Positions 42,905-51,190 of a stretch of 64,000 nucleotides of DNA are shown one piece after another. Where the stretch lies: contig JALNLA010000006.1 in the NCBI GenBank assembly GCA_023267975.1, forward strand, positions 1 to 64,000. The letters are read 5' to 3'. The position numbers and the translations under genes are program-made. How positions within the stretch are numbered: position 1 is the first letter of the stretch; every line of letters begins with the position of its first letter. The DNA is from Candidatus Terraquivivens ruidianensis (GTDB lineage: Archaea; Thermoproteota; Nitrososphaeria_A; Caldarchaeales; Wolframiiraptoraceae). The notes under the pieces were generated by a model. The model did no database searches and had not been told where the DNA came from. It was given only the letters and a program-made list of their open reading frames with translations.

Positions 42905-44912
42905 AATCCTTTTAGCGATATTGTCCATAACATTTGTGCTCGTGTTGATGAATTTAGCAGGCATACACTCAGAGAATATAATAGCCGTAGAGGCGTTCTG
43001 GGGTGATGTGAACAACAGGATCGAGGTTAATGCGGGCGATAAGAACGTGCCGCTAATTTTACAGATGGTTAACGCAAGAAAGGAACAGATCATAGGCGTA
43101 AGAGGCTATCTCGTACTTCCCGAGGGGTTCGAAGATTCTTTGACGAAATCCAGATTTACGCGTGAGTCCGTCTGTGTAGACTCTATACCAAGCGGTCGAT
43201 CCTTCACGCTCCGTTATCTCCTCGACATATCCGAGGGGGTAAAACCCGGCCTCTACAAAGCATATGCCGTTGTATATTACAAGTATTATGACGAAGATGA
43301 GGAAGATCTGGTCAGCTCATCATCATACGTTCATTTTGACATAAGGGTCACCGGGAAGAGCCTAGTTCTAGTCAAGACAGAACACAGCTCTCTGGTACCA
43401 GGTGTGCTGAACGAAGCTAAGATTGTAATCTCGAATGATGGTACGGCTGATATACATAATGTAATGATTTCGTTAGGTGACCCAGACATACCCGGCGTAA
43501 CTATAGTTAACACCAAACGCTCGTGGCAATTTAGCAGGATTTCGCCCGGTACTGACGTAGCGTTACCCATACTCTTACAGATAGAGGATTCCGTTACAAA
43601 CAAAGCTTTGCGTATACCGACGGACATTACATACCTAGACTCCTATGGACAACAGAGGAGGCTTCAGCATAACGCCATGTTTCGCATAGGTACGCAAATA
43701 AACGAGAGGATAAGAATCGAAGCGATGCTCGAGAACGACCTATTACTGCCAACGACGGTAAATCCGTTGAGGGTAACTATCCGGAATGAGGGCATAGAGC
43801 CTGCGTACTCTGTAGAAGTAGAGCTAATACTTCCGCAGAGCGAGCCCGCGTTCCTGACGTTCGTCAGCAAACCCGGTAGGTGGAGCTTGAACGAGCTGAG
43901 ACCTGGAGAGGAATACCCGTTGGATTTCAAGCTATTCACCAGCCAGTCAGCTTCTGGTAAATCGTTCTTGCTCTCGCTAAAAGCATCATACCGTGATCGT
44001 TACAACAATTCATACGAGGTGTTAAGGACCTTGGGTATAAGGGTAGCAGACCAGCCACTTTCTAGAGCATTTAAGATCACATCTGGGGCATATCTAACAT
44101 CTGGCTCCATAAACAACGTAGATATACGCGTAAAGAACTTGAAGCAAGACACGCTTAGGGACGTATCTATAACGTTAGAGTCCACCGCAAGCTGGCTAAC
44201 TCTGCTGGAGGGTACCAGAGAGTATTTTAAAGAAATACATCCAGACGAGGAGCTTGTGCTAAACGTTTCAGCCTTTGTCTCGGAACAAACTCTCGAGAAA
44301 GCATCTACCGTTGGATACTCGACGTACATAAACGTGAATGTCGAGTACACAGATTGGCATGGTATAACAAAAACAGAGAGCTACAAGCTGGGATACTACG
44401 TTAGAGGCATAATAGACCTAAAGCTCCAAGACCTTAGCTTTGAGGTCATAAATAAGCAACCGTATATCGTCGGTAGGTTGTTGAATGAGGGGAATGAGCC
44501 GGCATTCTTCACGAGAGTTTTGTTGGTTGATGCCAACAACGTTATACGTCCGGTTAGGTCCGTTTACCTTGGAGACGTAAACCCTAACGCTCCGTTGATG
44601 TTTAACCTGCCGATAGCTGTCGTTGGGAATCTTACGCCTGGCATCGTGCCAGTAAAAATCCTAGTTGAGTACAAGGATACGCTGAAGAATAACTTCTCGA
44701 AGACTTTTATACATGACATGACGGTCATGAGCAGCTGGCCGCAATCTCAAGAAAATACAAGCACAAGTCAAACTGATAGGGTTATTGGGTATCTGACTGT
44801 TACCTTAATCGGAATAGCTGCTGTCGTGGCTTCTGTCGTGTTGATAAGGAAGATAAGGGGGAGAAAGAGACGAAGCCTATCGATACAGTCTGGTATGCCT
44901 TCGGCGGCTTAA
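42891..44912 (+). CDS. Large extracellular protein with repeated beta-sandwich (CARDB/NEW3-like) domains and a C-terminal anchor
   Basis: The 673-residue protein starts with a signal or anchor segment (RILLAILSITFVLVLMNLAG), followed by a long extracytoplasmic region of repeated beta-rich units (recurring patterns such as VTIRNEGIEPAYSVEVEL and VDIRVKNLKQDTLRDVSI), and ends with a helix TVTLIGIAAVVASVVLIRK and a basic tail. Repeats of this kind are CARDB/NEW3-like sandwich domains. Lying between ATPase and permease genes of an ABC exporter, it is probably its outer-surface partner. No enzyme motif is seen. Confidence 0.8.
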   Translation: MKAHRILLAILSITFVLVLMNLAGIHSENIIAVEAFWGDVNNRIEVNAGDKNVPLILQMVNARKEQIIGVRGYLVLPEGFEDSLTKSRFTRESVCVDSIPSGRSFTLRYLLDISEGVKPGLYKAYAVVYYKYYDEDEEDLVSSSSYVHFDIRVTGKSLVLVKTEHSSLVPGVLNEAKIVISNDGTADIHNVMISLGDPDIPGVTIVNTKRSWQFSRISPGTDVALPILLQIEDSVTNKALRIPTDITYLDSYGQQRRLQHNAMFRIGTQINERIRIEAMLENDLLLPTTVNPLRVTIRNEGIEPAYSVEVELILPQSEPAFLTFVSKPGRWSLNELRPGEEYPLDFKLFTSQSASGKSFLLSLKASYRDRYNNSYEVLRTLGIRVADQPLSRAFKITSGAYLTSGSINNVDIRVKNLKQDTLRDVSITLESTASWLTLLEGTREYFKEIHPDEELVLNVSAFVSEQTLEKASTVGYSTYINVNVEYTDWHGITKTESYKLGYYVRGIIDLKLQDLSFEVINKQPYIVGRLLNEGNEPAFFTRVLLVDANNVIRPVRSVYLGDVNPNAPLMFNLPIAVVGNLTPGIVPVKILVEYKDTLKNNFSKTFIHDMTVMSSWPQSQENTSTSQTDRVIGYLTVTLIGIAAVVASVVLIRKIRGRKRRSLSIQSGMPSAA

Positions 44913-46102
44913 GGACACGTAGGGTAAGGACCGTCCTGACCATTTTGGGCATAATGATAGGGACGGCGTTGATAATATCCCTCATATCGAACACCGAGGG
45001 GCTAAACGTCTTAATAGATAATGCTCTCTCGAAGATAGGCGTTAACAACATATTCGTAGCACCTTCTGGAACAGTTTCCGTCCGAGCAGGCCCGAGGGAG
45101 ACCTTAAAACTAATGGATACGGACGTCATGTTGCTCGCAAACTTGCCAGGGGCGAAGGCGGCCAGTCCATTCTATCTCTCGAGGGGCACGCTTATAGGCA
45201 GCGGCTTTGAGCAATCCGTCTCCATAATAGGCCTAGACCCGACCCTGACCTATCACATACTGCCTGATTTAGAAATCTATCAGGGTGAGGACCTCTCACC
45301 GAACGACATGGCGATGATAGCCATAGGTTATGACGTGGCATTCCCACCCGGAGAGACCGGGAAGAGCATACCCCTGTATAGCTCCGTAACGTTAGAGCTT
45401 ACTGTTGATGGGCAACGCGTAACGAGGTCCTACATGGTCGGAGCGATATATAAGAAGTTTGGCTCGACGCCATACCTTGATGTCGATAAAAGCGTCATGA
45501 TAACCATACCACAGGCACGCAACATTTTCAAATCTACAAGCTACCCAAGCATAGTGGTGGTTGCCGAATCAACCGCTGCCGTTGACTCCATCACCGAGGC
45601 TTTGAACAACATTTATGGAAAAGACATAGAACTTATTAGCCCTCTGACGATAATCAAGCAGGTAAGGATAATCCTTAACAACTTCACGATTTTCCTCTTG
45701 GTAGTGTCCAGCATAGCACTGGTGGTCGCCGGCGTAGGTATCATGAACACAATGTTCATGACCGTCATGGAGAGGACAAAGGAGATCGGCGTTCTCAGGG
45801 CGTTAGGCTTTTCCCAAAAGGACGTTGCGAAGATTTTCCTAACAGAGTCAACGTTGATAGGCATTATAGGAGGACTGCTTGGTGTGGTTTTAGGAAGCTT
45901 ATTAGCCATGTCGCTTGGAGGGATGTTCTCGTCTTTCATAATTGGGATGAGCGGTACGCCGATAATTTACCAGCCAAACGTAACACCGATTGTGTTGGTC
46001 GGTAGTTTCTCCTTTGCCGTCGTCGTTGGTCTTCTCTCCGGAATATATCCGGCTTTAAGAGCTACAAGGCTAGACCCTGTCCAAGCACTTAGGGCCGAGT
46101 AA
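44870..46102 (+). CDS. FtsX/MacB-type ABC permease; start codon unclear
   Basis: The permease has an N-terminal amphipathic segment and first helix (LTILGIMIGTALIISLI), a large extracytoplasmic domain and three C-terminal helices, with the family motif VMERTKEIGVLRALGFS before the second. The first in-frame standard start is TTG 44945, which would cut off the conserved WYAFGGLRTRRVRTVL. The frame is open back to 44780, but without ATG/GTG/TTG; ACG at 44870 would give a well-shaped N-terminus beginning KPIDTVWYAFGG, 7 nt after GGGGGAG (44857-44863). Alternatively a 1-bp indel hides a fusion to the preceding gene. It forms the exporter with the ATPase at 42215. Confidence 0.85.
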   Translation, partial: TKPIDTVWYAFGGLRTRRVRTVLTILGIMIGTALIISLISNTEGLNVLIDNALSKIGVNNIFVAPSGTVSVRAGPRETLKLMDTDVMLLANLPGAKAASPFYLSRGTLIGSGFEQSVSIIGLDPTLTYHILPDLEIYQGEDLSPNDMAMIAIGYDVAFPPGETGKSIPLYSSVTLELTVDGQRVTRSYMVGAIYKKFGSTPYLDVDKSVMITIPQARNIFKSTSYPSIVVVAESTAAVDSITEALNNIYGKDIELISPLTIIKQVRIILNNFTIFLLVVSSIALVVAGVGIMNTMFMTVMERTKEIGVLRALGFSQKDVAKIFLTESTLIGIIGGLLGVVLGSLLAMSLGGMFSSFIIGMSGTPIIYQPNVTPIVLVGSFSFAVVVGLLSGIYPALRATRLDPVQALRAE

Positions 46103-46161
46103 AGTTCTAAGCTAGGTTATACATATAAGTTAACAAATGTAAACTTTGGGGAGCATAGGCA

Positions 46162-46923
46162 ATGTACACTTTGTTCATAACTGGAACCGCAGGTTCTGGT
46201 AAATCAACCTTGACTGGGTCGCTTAACGAGTGGCTTCGTGATCAAGAGCAATCGACTATAACGGTTAATCTAGACCCTGCAGTAACCGTTTTGCCATACG
46301 AGCCTGACGTGGACGTGAGAGACGTAGTTGACTACGAAAGGATAATGGTCACACGGAGGCTTGGACCAAACGCTGCGTTGATAGCATCTATAAGAGAGGT
46401 TGCGAGGCATATAGAGGGGCTAAGAGAAGAGGTTAATTCCTTTAACGTTGACTACGCGCTCGTTGATACACCTGGTCAGCTTGAACTTTTTGCATTCAGG
46501 AAGGAGGGTAAAATAATTGCCAGAAACCTTACCGATGGTTCTAAGGCGATGCTATTTCTTTTAGATCCGATGTTTTGTGTCAACCCAAAAAACTTTGCCG
46601 CAAGCATATTTCTTTCTGTCTCGATATACTTAAGCTTCGGCATACCCCTACTCATGGCGTTATCAAAAGTTGATGCAGTACCGAAGAGGTACGTAAGCAG
46701 GATACTCAGGTGGGCTGAGTCAGATGAAGCTTTCCTAGTCGATCTAGAGACTAAGCTCAAGGGAGCTCAGATGCTCCTTGCAAGGGATGTTGCAAAGGCT
46801 GTGTTTGACGTAAGCGCCTTTATACCCATAATACCCGTGTCAGCCCTTAATATGAGTGGCTTAGTTGAGTTACACAGTGCCCTCACAAGGATATTCAGTG
46901 AAGGCGAGCTAGAGCTTAGATAG
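46162..46923 (+). CDS. GPN-loop GTPase
   Basis: The 253-residue protein has a P-loop GTAGSGKST (residues 8-16), the family-defining LGPNAAL, the switch region DTPGQLELF and ALSKVDAV. Archaeal GPN GTPases are single homologues of the eukaryotic GPN1-3 proteins needed for RNA polymerase assembly; the archaeal role is less clear. It starts at ATG 46162, 59 bp after the permease gene. Confidence 0.9.
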   Translation: MYTLFITGTAGSGKSTLTGSLNEWLRDQEQSTITVNLDPAVTVLPYEPDVDVRDVVDYERIMVTRRLGPNAALIASIREVARHIEGLREEVNSFNVDYALVDTPGQLELFAFRKEGKIIARNLTDGSKAMLFLLDPMFCVNPKNFAASIFLSVSIYLSFGIPLLMALSKVDAVPKRYVSRILRWAESDEAFLVDLETKLKGAQMLLARDVAKAVFDVSAFIPIIPVSALNMSGLVELHSALTRIFSEGELELR

Positions 46924-47007
46924 AGAGAGTTTTGCGTCAAACCACTACGTAACGGTCAAAACGTAGAGGCTTATATAATCCTGTAAAGTTTCAAGGAAAA
47001 GAGTACA

Positions 47008-47847
47008 ATGGTATACGAGGATGCGGATATTAAGCAGCTTAAGGAAAAAATCAGGGAATTAGACGTTACGATAAAACAGCTCGGGACTGCGGTCAATGAG
47101 GCAATGAAAGAGCTGGGTTCTATCCATAAACAGAAAAAAGAGGTAAAACAGAGATTTCGGACAATGGTAGACGAAAAGAGGAAGATTTTAGAAAGTTACA
47201 AGAAATTGAAGTCTGACCTGAAGGCATGCTATGCTTCGAGAGGCGCTCTTATCAAACAGTTAAAAGCAGTCGAAAAGGAGATGGAATATCCAAAAGGCGG
47301 TATTAGCATAGATGCGATAAAAGAGAGAATTAAAAACATAGAGTGGACGATCCATACTTCGATACTAAAGCCTAGTGAAGAGAGGAGGCTTTTCCTCGAA
47401 TCCAAAAAGCTGGAGGAGGTTGCAGCATTGATCGAGAAGAGAGATAGCATCATCACATGCATTAAGGCTCAGGATGAAAAGATTAAGTCAATAGAAGAGG
47501 AACTGGATGTGATTGAAAACACGCTGAGGAGCATTAACGAAGAAATCAGTAAGTTAAAGGATGAGTATGAGAAGCTGAAGAATGATAGTGATGAAAAGCA
47601 TAAAAACTGCACACAACTCAGAGAGGGGCTCAACAGGGCGGAAGCCGAGCGAATACTGCTCCAATCGAAACTGACGACGTTAATAGAGCGGGTTAAGAGG
47701 GCGATGGATGACGTAGCAAAGCAAAGGGAAGAAGAGTTTAAAAAACGCGCCATTGCTGAGGCCAGACAGAAGTTATTACAGGGTAAGAAGCTAACATTCC
47801 AAGAATTAAAACTCCTACTCGAGAATGATGATGACTTTAAACTTTAG
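47008..47847 (+). CDS. Archaeal coiled-coil protein
   Basis: A 279-residue soluble protein that is helical almost throughout and rich in Lys and Glu with heptad spacing, similar in style to the uncharacterised archaeal coiled-coil group COG1340. A conserved-looking segment GGISIDAIKERIKNIEWTI breaks the coil near residue 96. There are no catalytic motifs. It may be structural or a scaffold; the neighbours do not tell. Confidence 0.75.
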   Translation: MVYEDADIKQLKEKIRELDVTIKQLGTAVNEAMKELGSIHKQKKEVKQRFRTMVDEKRKILESYKKLKSDLKACYASRGALIKQLKAVEKEMEYPKGGISIDAIKERIKNIEWTIHTSILKPSEERRLFLESKKLEEVAALIEKRDSIITCIKAQDEKIKSIEEELDVIENTLRSINEEISKLKDEYEKLKNDSDEKHKNCTQLREGLNRAEAERILLQSKLTTLIERVKRAMDDVAKQREEEFKKRAIAEARQKLLQGKKLTFQELKLLLENDDDFKL

Positions 47848-47946
47848 AATCCGGGGTGGGATAACACCTTCCGGTCGTAGTTAAATACTTTAGAATGGTT
47901 AAAATTATATTAAACCGGGTAAAGAAATTTACGATGGAAAAATAGT

Positions 47947-49128
47947 ATGGCAAGTTCGGAAAAAGAGCAAGAAAAGCTCCTTATCCTTGTGGTTGACAGA
48001 GATGATGATATTGGTAAGAAGACGGGCATAAAAACACCCATCGTGGGAAAAGAAAACAATTTGGAGGCGGCAAAGACCCTTGCCTTGGCAGACCCTGAAG
48101 AATCCGATGCTAACGCCATATTTGGCGCTCTTAAGCTCTATGATGAACTGGTTAGCAAGCATGGAAAGGAGAACGTTGAAGTTGCAACCATAGCAGGTAG
48201 CGAAGAAAGCGGTTATTGGTCTGACGAAAAGATAAGGCGTGAGTTAGATGAAGTTTTAAAAACCTTTCCGTCATCCGCCTGCGTATTCGTTAGCGACGGC
48301 GTTACTGACCAGCTCGTCTCCCCAATCATTTCGTCGAGGTTACCCATAGTTTCTGTTAAGAGAGTTGTAGTTAGACAAAGCGAGAGCATCGAGCGGACAT
48401 GGCTCTTGCTCGGAAGATACTTAAAGATGGCGATATTCGATAGTAGGTATTCTAGGGTTTTTCTGGGCATACCAGGAGCGCTATTAATATTCATAGGTAT
48501 CCTCTACGTCCTTGGTTTAATGAATCTACCAATACTTTTGCTGATTTTGGGCATATTACTGTTCATCAGGGGCTTTGGGATTGATAGCTCAATAGTGACG
48601 AAGTTCAGAATGCTATCGAAGTTTATATCTTCGCATCCATTAGTACAGCTGAGAATATTCGGCATAATTTCATCGCTGAGTATATTATTGATAGGCATTT
48701 ATTCGGGCTACATGGGTGCGTCATCTGCACTACCGAAGGATGTGAAATTACCATCACTTTCTGAGGATTTTTACTACTGGTTAGGGATGCTGCCCATGTT
48801 GATGGGACAATTCGTAGTGGGGAGCATAGATCTAATTTTTGTAAGCCTATTACTCATGACGCTTACATATAGCATTTATTACATAGTCCTGAAAAACCTA
48901 AGGTTCTGGAGAACAATACAAGCAACCGTTACACTGATATGGTTATGGGCCCTCTTAAAAAGAGTTGGAATGCTACTTTTGGAGGGTTTACCCGGTACGA
49001 TATTTGACTCTCAAACGCTAATACTGCTTACGATAGGGTTGCTAGGCGTTCCAGCCTTGACGATGACGTTCATAGTTACGAGGTACATGAGGAAAATATA
49101 CGCATCGTACTTTAAGAGGGCAAAGTGA
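47947..49128 (+). CDS. DUF373 family membrane protein
   Basis: The soluble N-terminal ~150 residues (LLILVVDRDDDIGKKTGIKT; DPEESDANAIFGALKLYDEL) match the archaeal DUF373 family, a recurrent unknown; the C-terminal half has about six transmembrane helices. The start at 47947 gives 393 residues. Its last bases overlap the prenyltransferase gene by 4 bp, a linkage that suggests a membrane or lipid-carrier role, but this is inference. Confidence 0.82.
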   Translation: MASSEKEQEKLLILVVDRDDDIGKKTGIKTPIVGKENNLEAAKTLALADPEESDANAIFGALKLYDELVSKHGKENVEVATIAGSEESGYWSDEKIRRELDEVLKTFPSSACVFVSDGVTDQLVSPIISSRLPIVSVKRVVVRQSESIERTWLLLGRYLKMAIFDSRYSRVFLGIPGALLIFIGILYVLGLMNLPILLLILGILLFIRGFGIDSSIVTKFRMLSKFISSHPLVQLRIFGIISSLSILLIGIYSGYMGASSALPKDVKLPSLSEDFYYWLGMLPMLMGQFVVGSIDLIFVSLLLMTLTYSIYYIVLKNLRFWRTIQATVTLIWLWALLKRVGMLLLEGLPGTIFDSQTLILLTIGLLGVPALTMTFIVTRYMRKIYASYFKRAK

Positions 49129-49922
49129 GGGGCGGGGAGATGCTCCAGAGGCTACTAAAATTATTTGGCGCATATTGGTTGTACGAAAAGTGGTTGATGA
49201 ATAGTGTTAAAAACGGCCCCATACCAAAGCATGTAGCGTTAATCTTGGACGGTAATAGGCGCTGGGCTAAGAGTAAGGGACTTAAGCATACTTTTGGGCA
49301 TAAAGTTGGAGCAGACGTTGCCGAGAGGGTTCTTGAGTGGTGCATCGATCTAAAGATTCAGACTGTGACGCTTTACGTTCTATCTACCGAAAATCTGAAG
49401 AGAGGCCAAGAGGAGTTATCGGAGATACTCAAGCTGATAAAAGAGCGCGCAGAAAAGCTTGTGAACGACCCGAGGATACATAGGAATTGTGTAAAGGTTA
49501 CGATCATAGGTAGAAGACAACTCATACCCGATGATGTTAGAGAGGCACTAGAGAGGTTGGAAGAGGCGACTAAAGAATATAGCAATTATTTCCTGAATAT
49601 CGCAGTAGCTTATGGTGGAAGAGCAGAAATAGTTGATGCTACCAAAAGAATAGCCCTCATGGTCAAGGATGGGTCTCTTTTCGTCGATGAGATAGACGAG
49701 AAGACCATCGAGTCAAATTTATATACCTACGGCATACCAAACTCCGATCCTGACCTAATCATCAGGACGTCTGGCGAAGAAAGGATAAGCAACTTCCTTT
49801 TATGGCAATCTGCATACAGTGAGCTTGTTTTTCTGGACATATTTTGGCCAGAATTTAGAAAGATAGATTTGTTACGAACGATTAGAACATACCAGCGACG
49901 CAATCGCAGATTTGGAGCTTAG
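49125..49922 (+). CDS. uppS: Cis-prenyltransferase (polyprenyl diphosphate synthase, UppS family)
   Basis: The enzyme builds long cis-polyprenyl diphosphates used as sugar carriers in glycan and S-layer glycosylation. Motifs: ALILDGNRRWAKSKGL with the catalytic Asp, LYVLSTENLKRG, and IIRTSGEERISNFLLWQSAY with the C-terminal SEL. The GTG 49125 overlaps the previous stop (GTGA); ATG 49140 would drop only five residues. Confidence 0.94.
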   Translation: MRGGEMLQRLLKLFGAYWLYEKWLMNSVKNGPIPKHVALILDGNRRWAKSKGLKHTFGHKVGADVAERVLEWCIDLKIQTVTLYVLSTENLKRGQEELSEILKLIKERAEKLVNDPRIHRNCVKVTIIGRRQLIPDDVREALERLEEATKEYSNYFLNIAVAYGGRAEIVDATKRIALMVKDGSLFVDEIDEKTIESNLYTYGIPNSDPDLIIRTSGEERISNFLLWQSAYSELVFLDIFWPEFRKIDLLRTIRTYQRRNRRFGA

Positions 49923-50986
49923 GGTATGTAAGGATAGAACGGTGCTTTAGATAACCGCACGACACCATCTTTCTTGATTAACAGAGTATCCTCAAGCCTT
50001 ACTCCGAATTGTTTTGGAATGTACACGCCGGGCTCACAAGTCACGACCATGTTTTCGGCAAGCAAGTCTTTGCTATTGGGTGACATTCTTGGCGGTTCGT
50101 GAACGCTTAATCCTATACCGTGTCCTAAGCTGTGGACAAAGTACTCAATGAGTCCATTAGTCTCTATAAGTTGCCTCGCAACCCTGTCGACGGATGAGGC
50201 AGAGACCCACGCCATCATATGCTCTTCGGCTAAATTTTTAGCCTCCTCTACCACCTTGTAAACTTTCTCAATTTTCTCTTGTACTTTATCCCCCACGAAA
50301 AACGTTCTCGTTACATCGGCTGAATATTCGTTTACCGAAGCGCCTAAGTCTATGACGACGACGTCTCCATCTTGGAGTTGTCTGTTGCCAAGCCCACCGT
50401 GAGGTAAAGATGACTTTGTACCCGATGCCACTATGATATCAAATGCAACTCTGTCCGCACCGCATCTTAGCAACTCCTCGGTTAATTCTACCTTTATATC
50501 ATGCTCAGTAACACCCGGCGATATTATATCTGAAGCAACTTCCATACCCACATCACATATTGCCGCTGCCTTCGCTATACTCTCCAATTCTTTTTCGTCT
50601 TTTATGGACCTTAACTTCCATACGAGGTCGGATGACGGAGTCAAGTGTAAAAACCTTAACTTGGATGTCATTTTCCAAAAAGTTTCAGCATCCATATAAT
50701 CGAATCCTATATCCCCAACCAGCTTACCCAATTCATCCATAAGTTCTTCTTTGAACATATCCTGAGTCTTTGTCTTGATTACATCAATGCCCTGTATGGT
50801 GTATAGAACGGCTGATTCGTAGTAAAGGGGCAACGTGTAAAGTTTGACGGAGCCGTCGGCCATTATTACGGCCATACCCTCACCCTTAAACCCAGTAAAG
50901 TAGTACAGATTCTCGGACGAGGTTAGCAAGTATGCGCTAAAAGCCTTCTCATCCATTAAGTCCAGGAGGCGTTTTATCCTCTCCAT
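49919..50986 (-). CDS. pepQ: Xaa-Pro dipeptidase/aminopeptidase (M24 family)
   Basis: A pita-bread fold metallopeptidase of 355 residues. The five metal ligands are visible: Asp in VIDLGASVNEYS, Asp in ADVTRTFF, His in HSLGHGIGLSVHEPPRM, Glu in TCEPGVYIP and Glu in GVRLEDTLLI. An N-terminal creatinase-like domain precedes it. It frees proline-containing dipeptides in the cytoplasm. It converges with uppS, overlapping by 4 bp. Confidence 0.93.
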   Translation of the reverse strand: MERIKRLLDLMDEKAFSAYLLTSSENLYYFTGFKGEGMAVIMADGSVKLYTLPLYYESAVLYTIQGIDVIKTKTQDMFKEELMDELGKLVGDIGFDYMDAETFWKMTSKLRFLHLTPSSDLVWKLRSIKDEKELESIAKAAAICDVGMEVASDIISPGVTEHDIKVELTEELLRCGADRVAFDIIVASGTKSSLPHGGLGNRQLQDGDVVVIDLGASVNEYSADVTRTFFVGDKVQEKIEKVYKVVEEAKNLAEEHMMAWVSASSVDRVARQLIETNGLIEYFVHSLGHGIGLSVHEPPRMSPNSKDLLAENMVVTCEPGVYIPKQFGVRLEDTLLIKKDGVVRLSKAPFYPYIP

Positions 50987-51136
50987 TTGTCCATCAGCTA
51001 CCTTTTAACCTAAGAGGAGAGGGGGGAAAACGACTAATATAACCTTTAAAAAATTCCTTAGAGCCTGCTGGGGAGTAACCTATTATCTTAGTAAGACGTA
51101 ACTGTAGCGCCGTGAATGTATATCCATTTCTGGCAA

Positions 51137-51144
51137 TATAAACA
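51137..51144 (+). promoter_or_regulatory. Probable TATA box of the smc operon
   Basis: ATATAAAC lies about 50 bp before the ATG at 51191 in a 204-bp divergent region, giving a leader of roughly 25 nt. I see no other conserved element there. Confidence 0.4.
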
Positions 51145-51190
51145 AATATTACCCATCTCCAAAGGTTAAGAAGCTGTAGGGCGTCGTGGG

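Noticed and set aside
50987-51190. Possible RNA gene in the pepQ-smc intergenic region
   Set aside because: I found no tRNA-like stems or C/D or H/ACA boxes; a smc promoter explains part of it.
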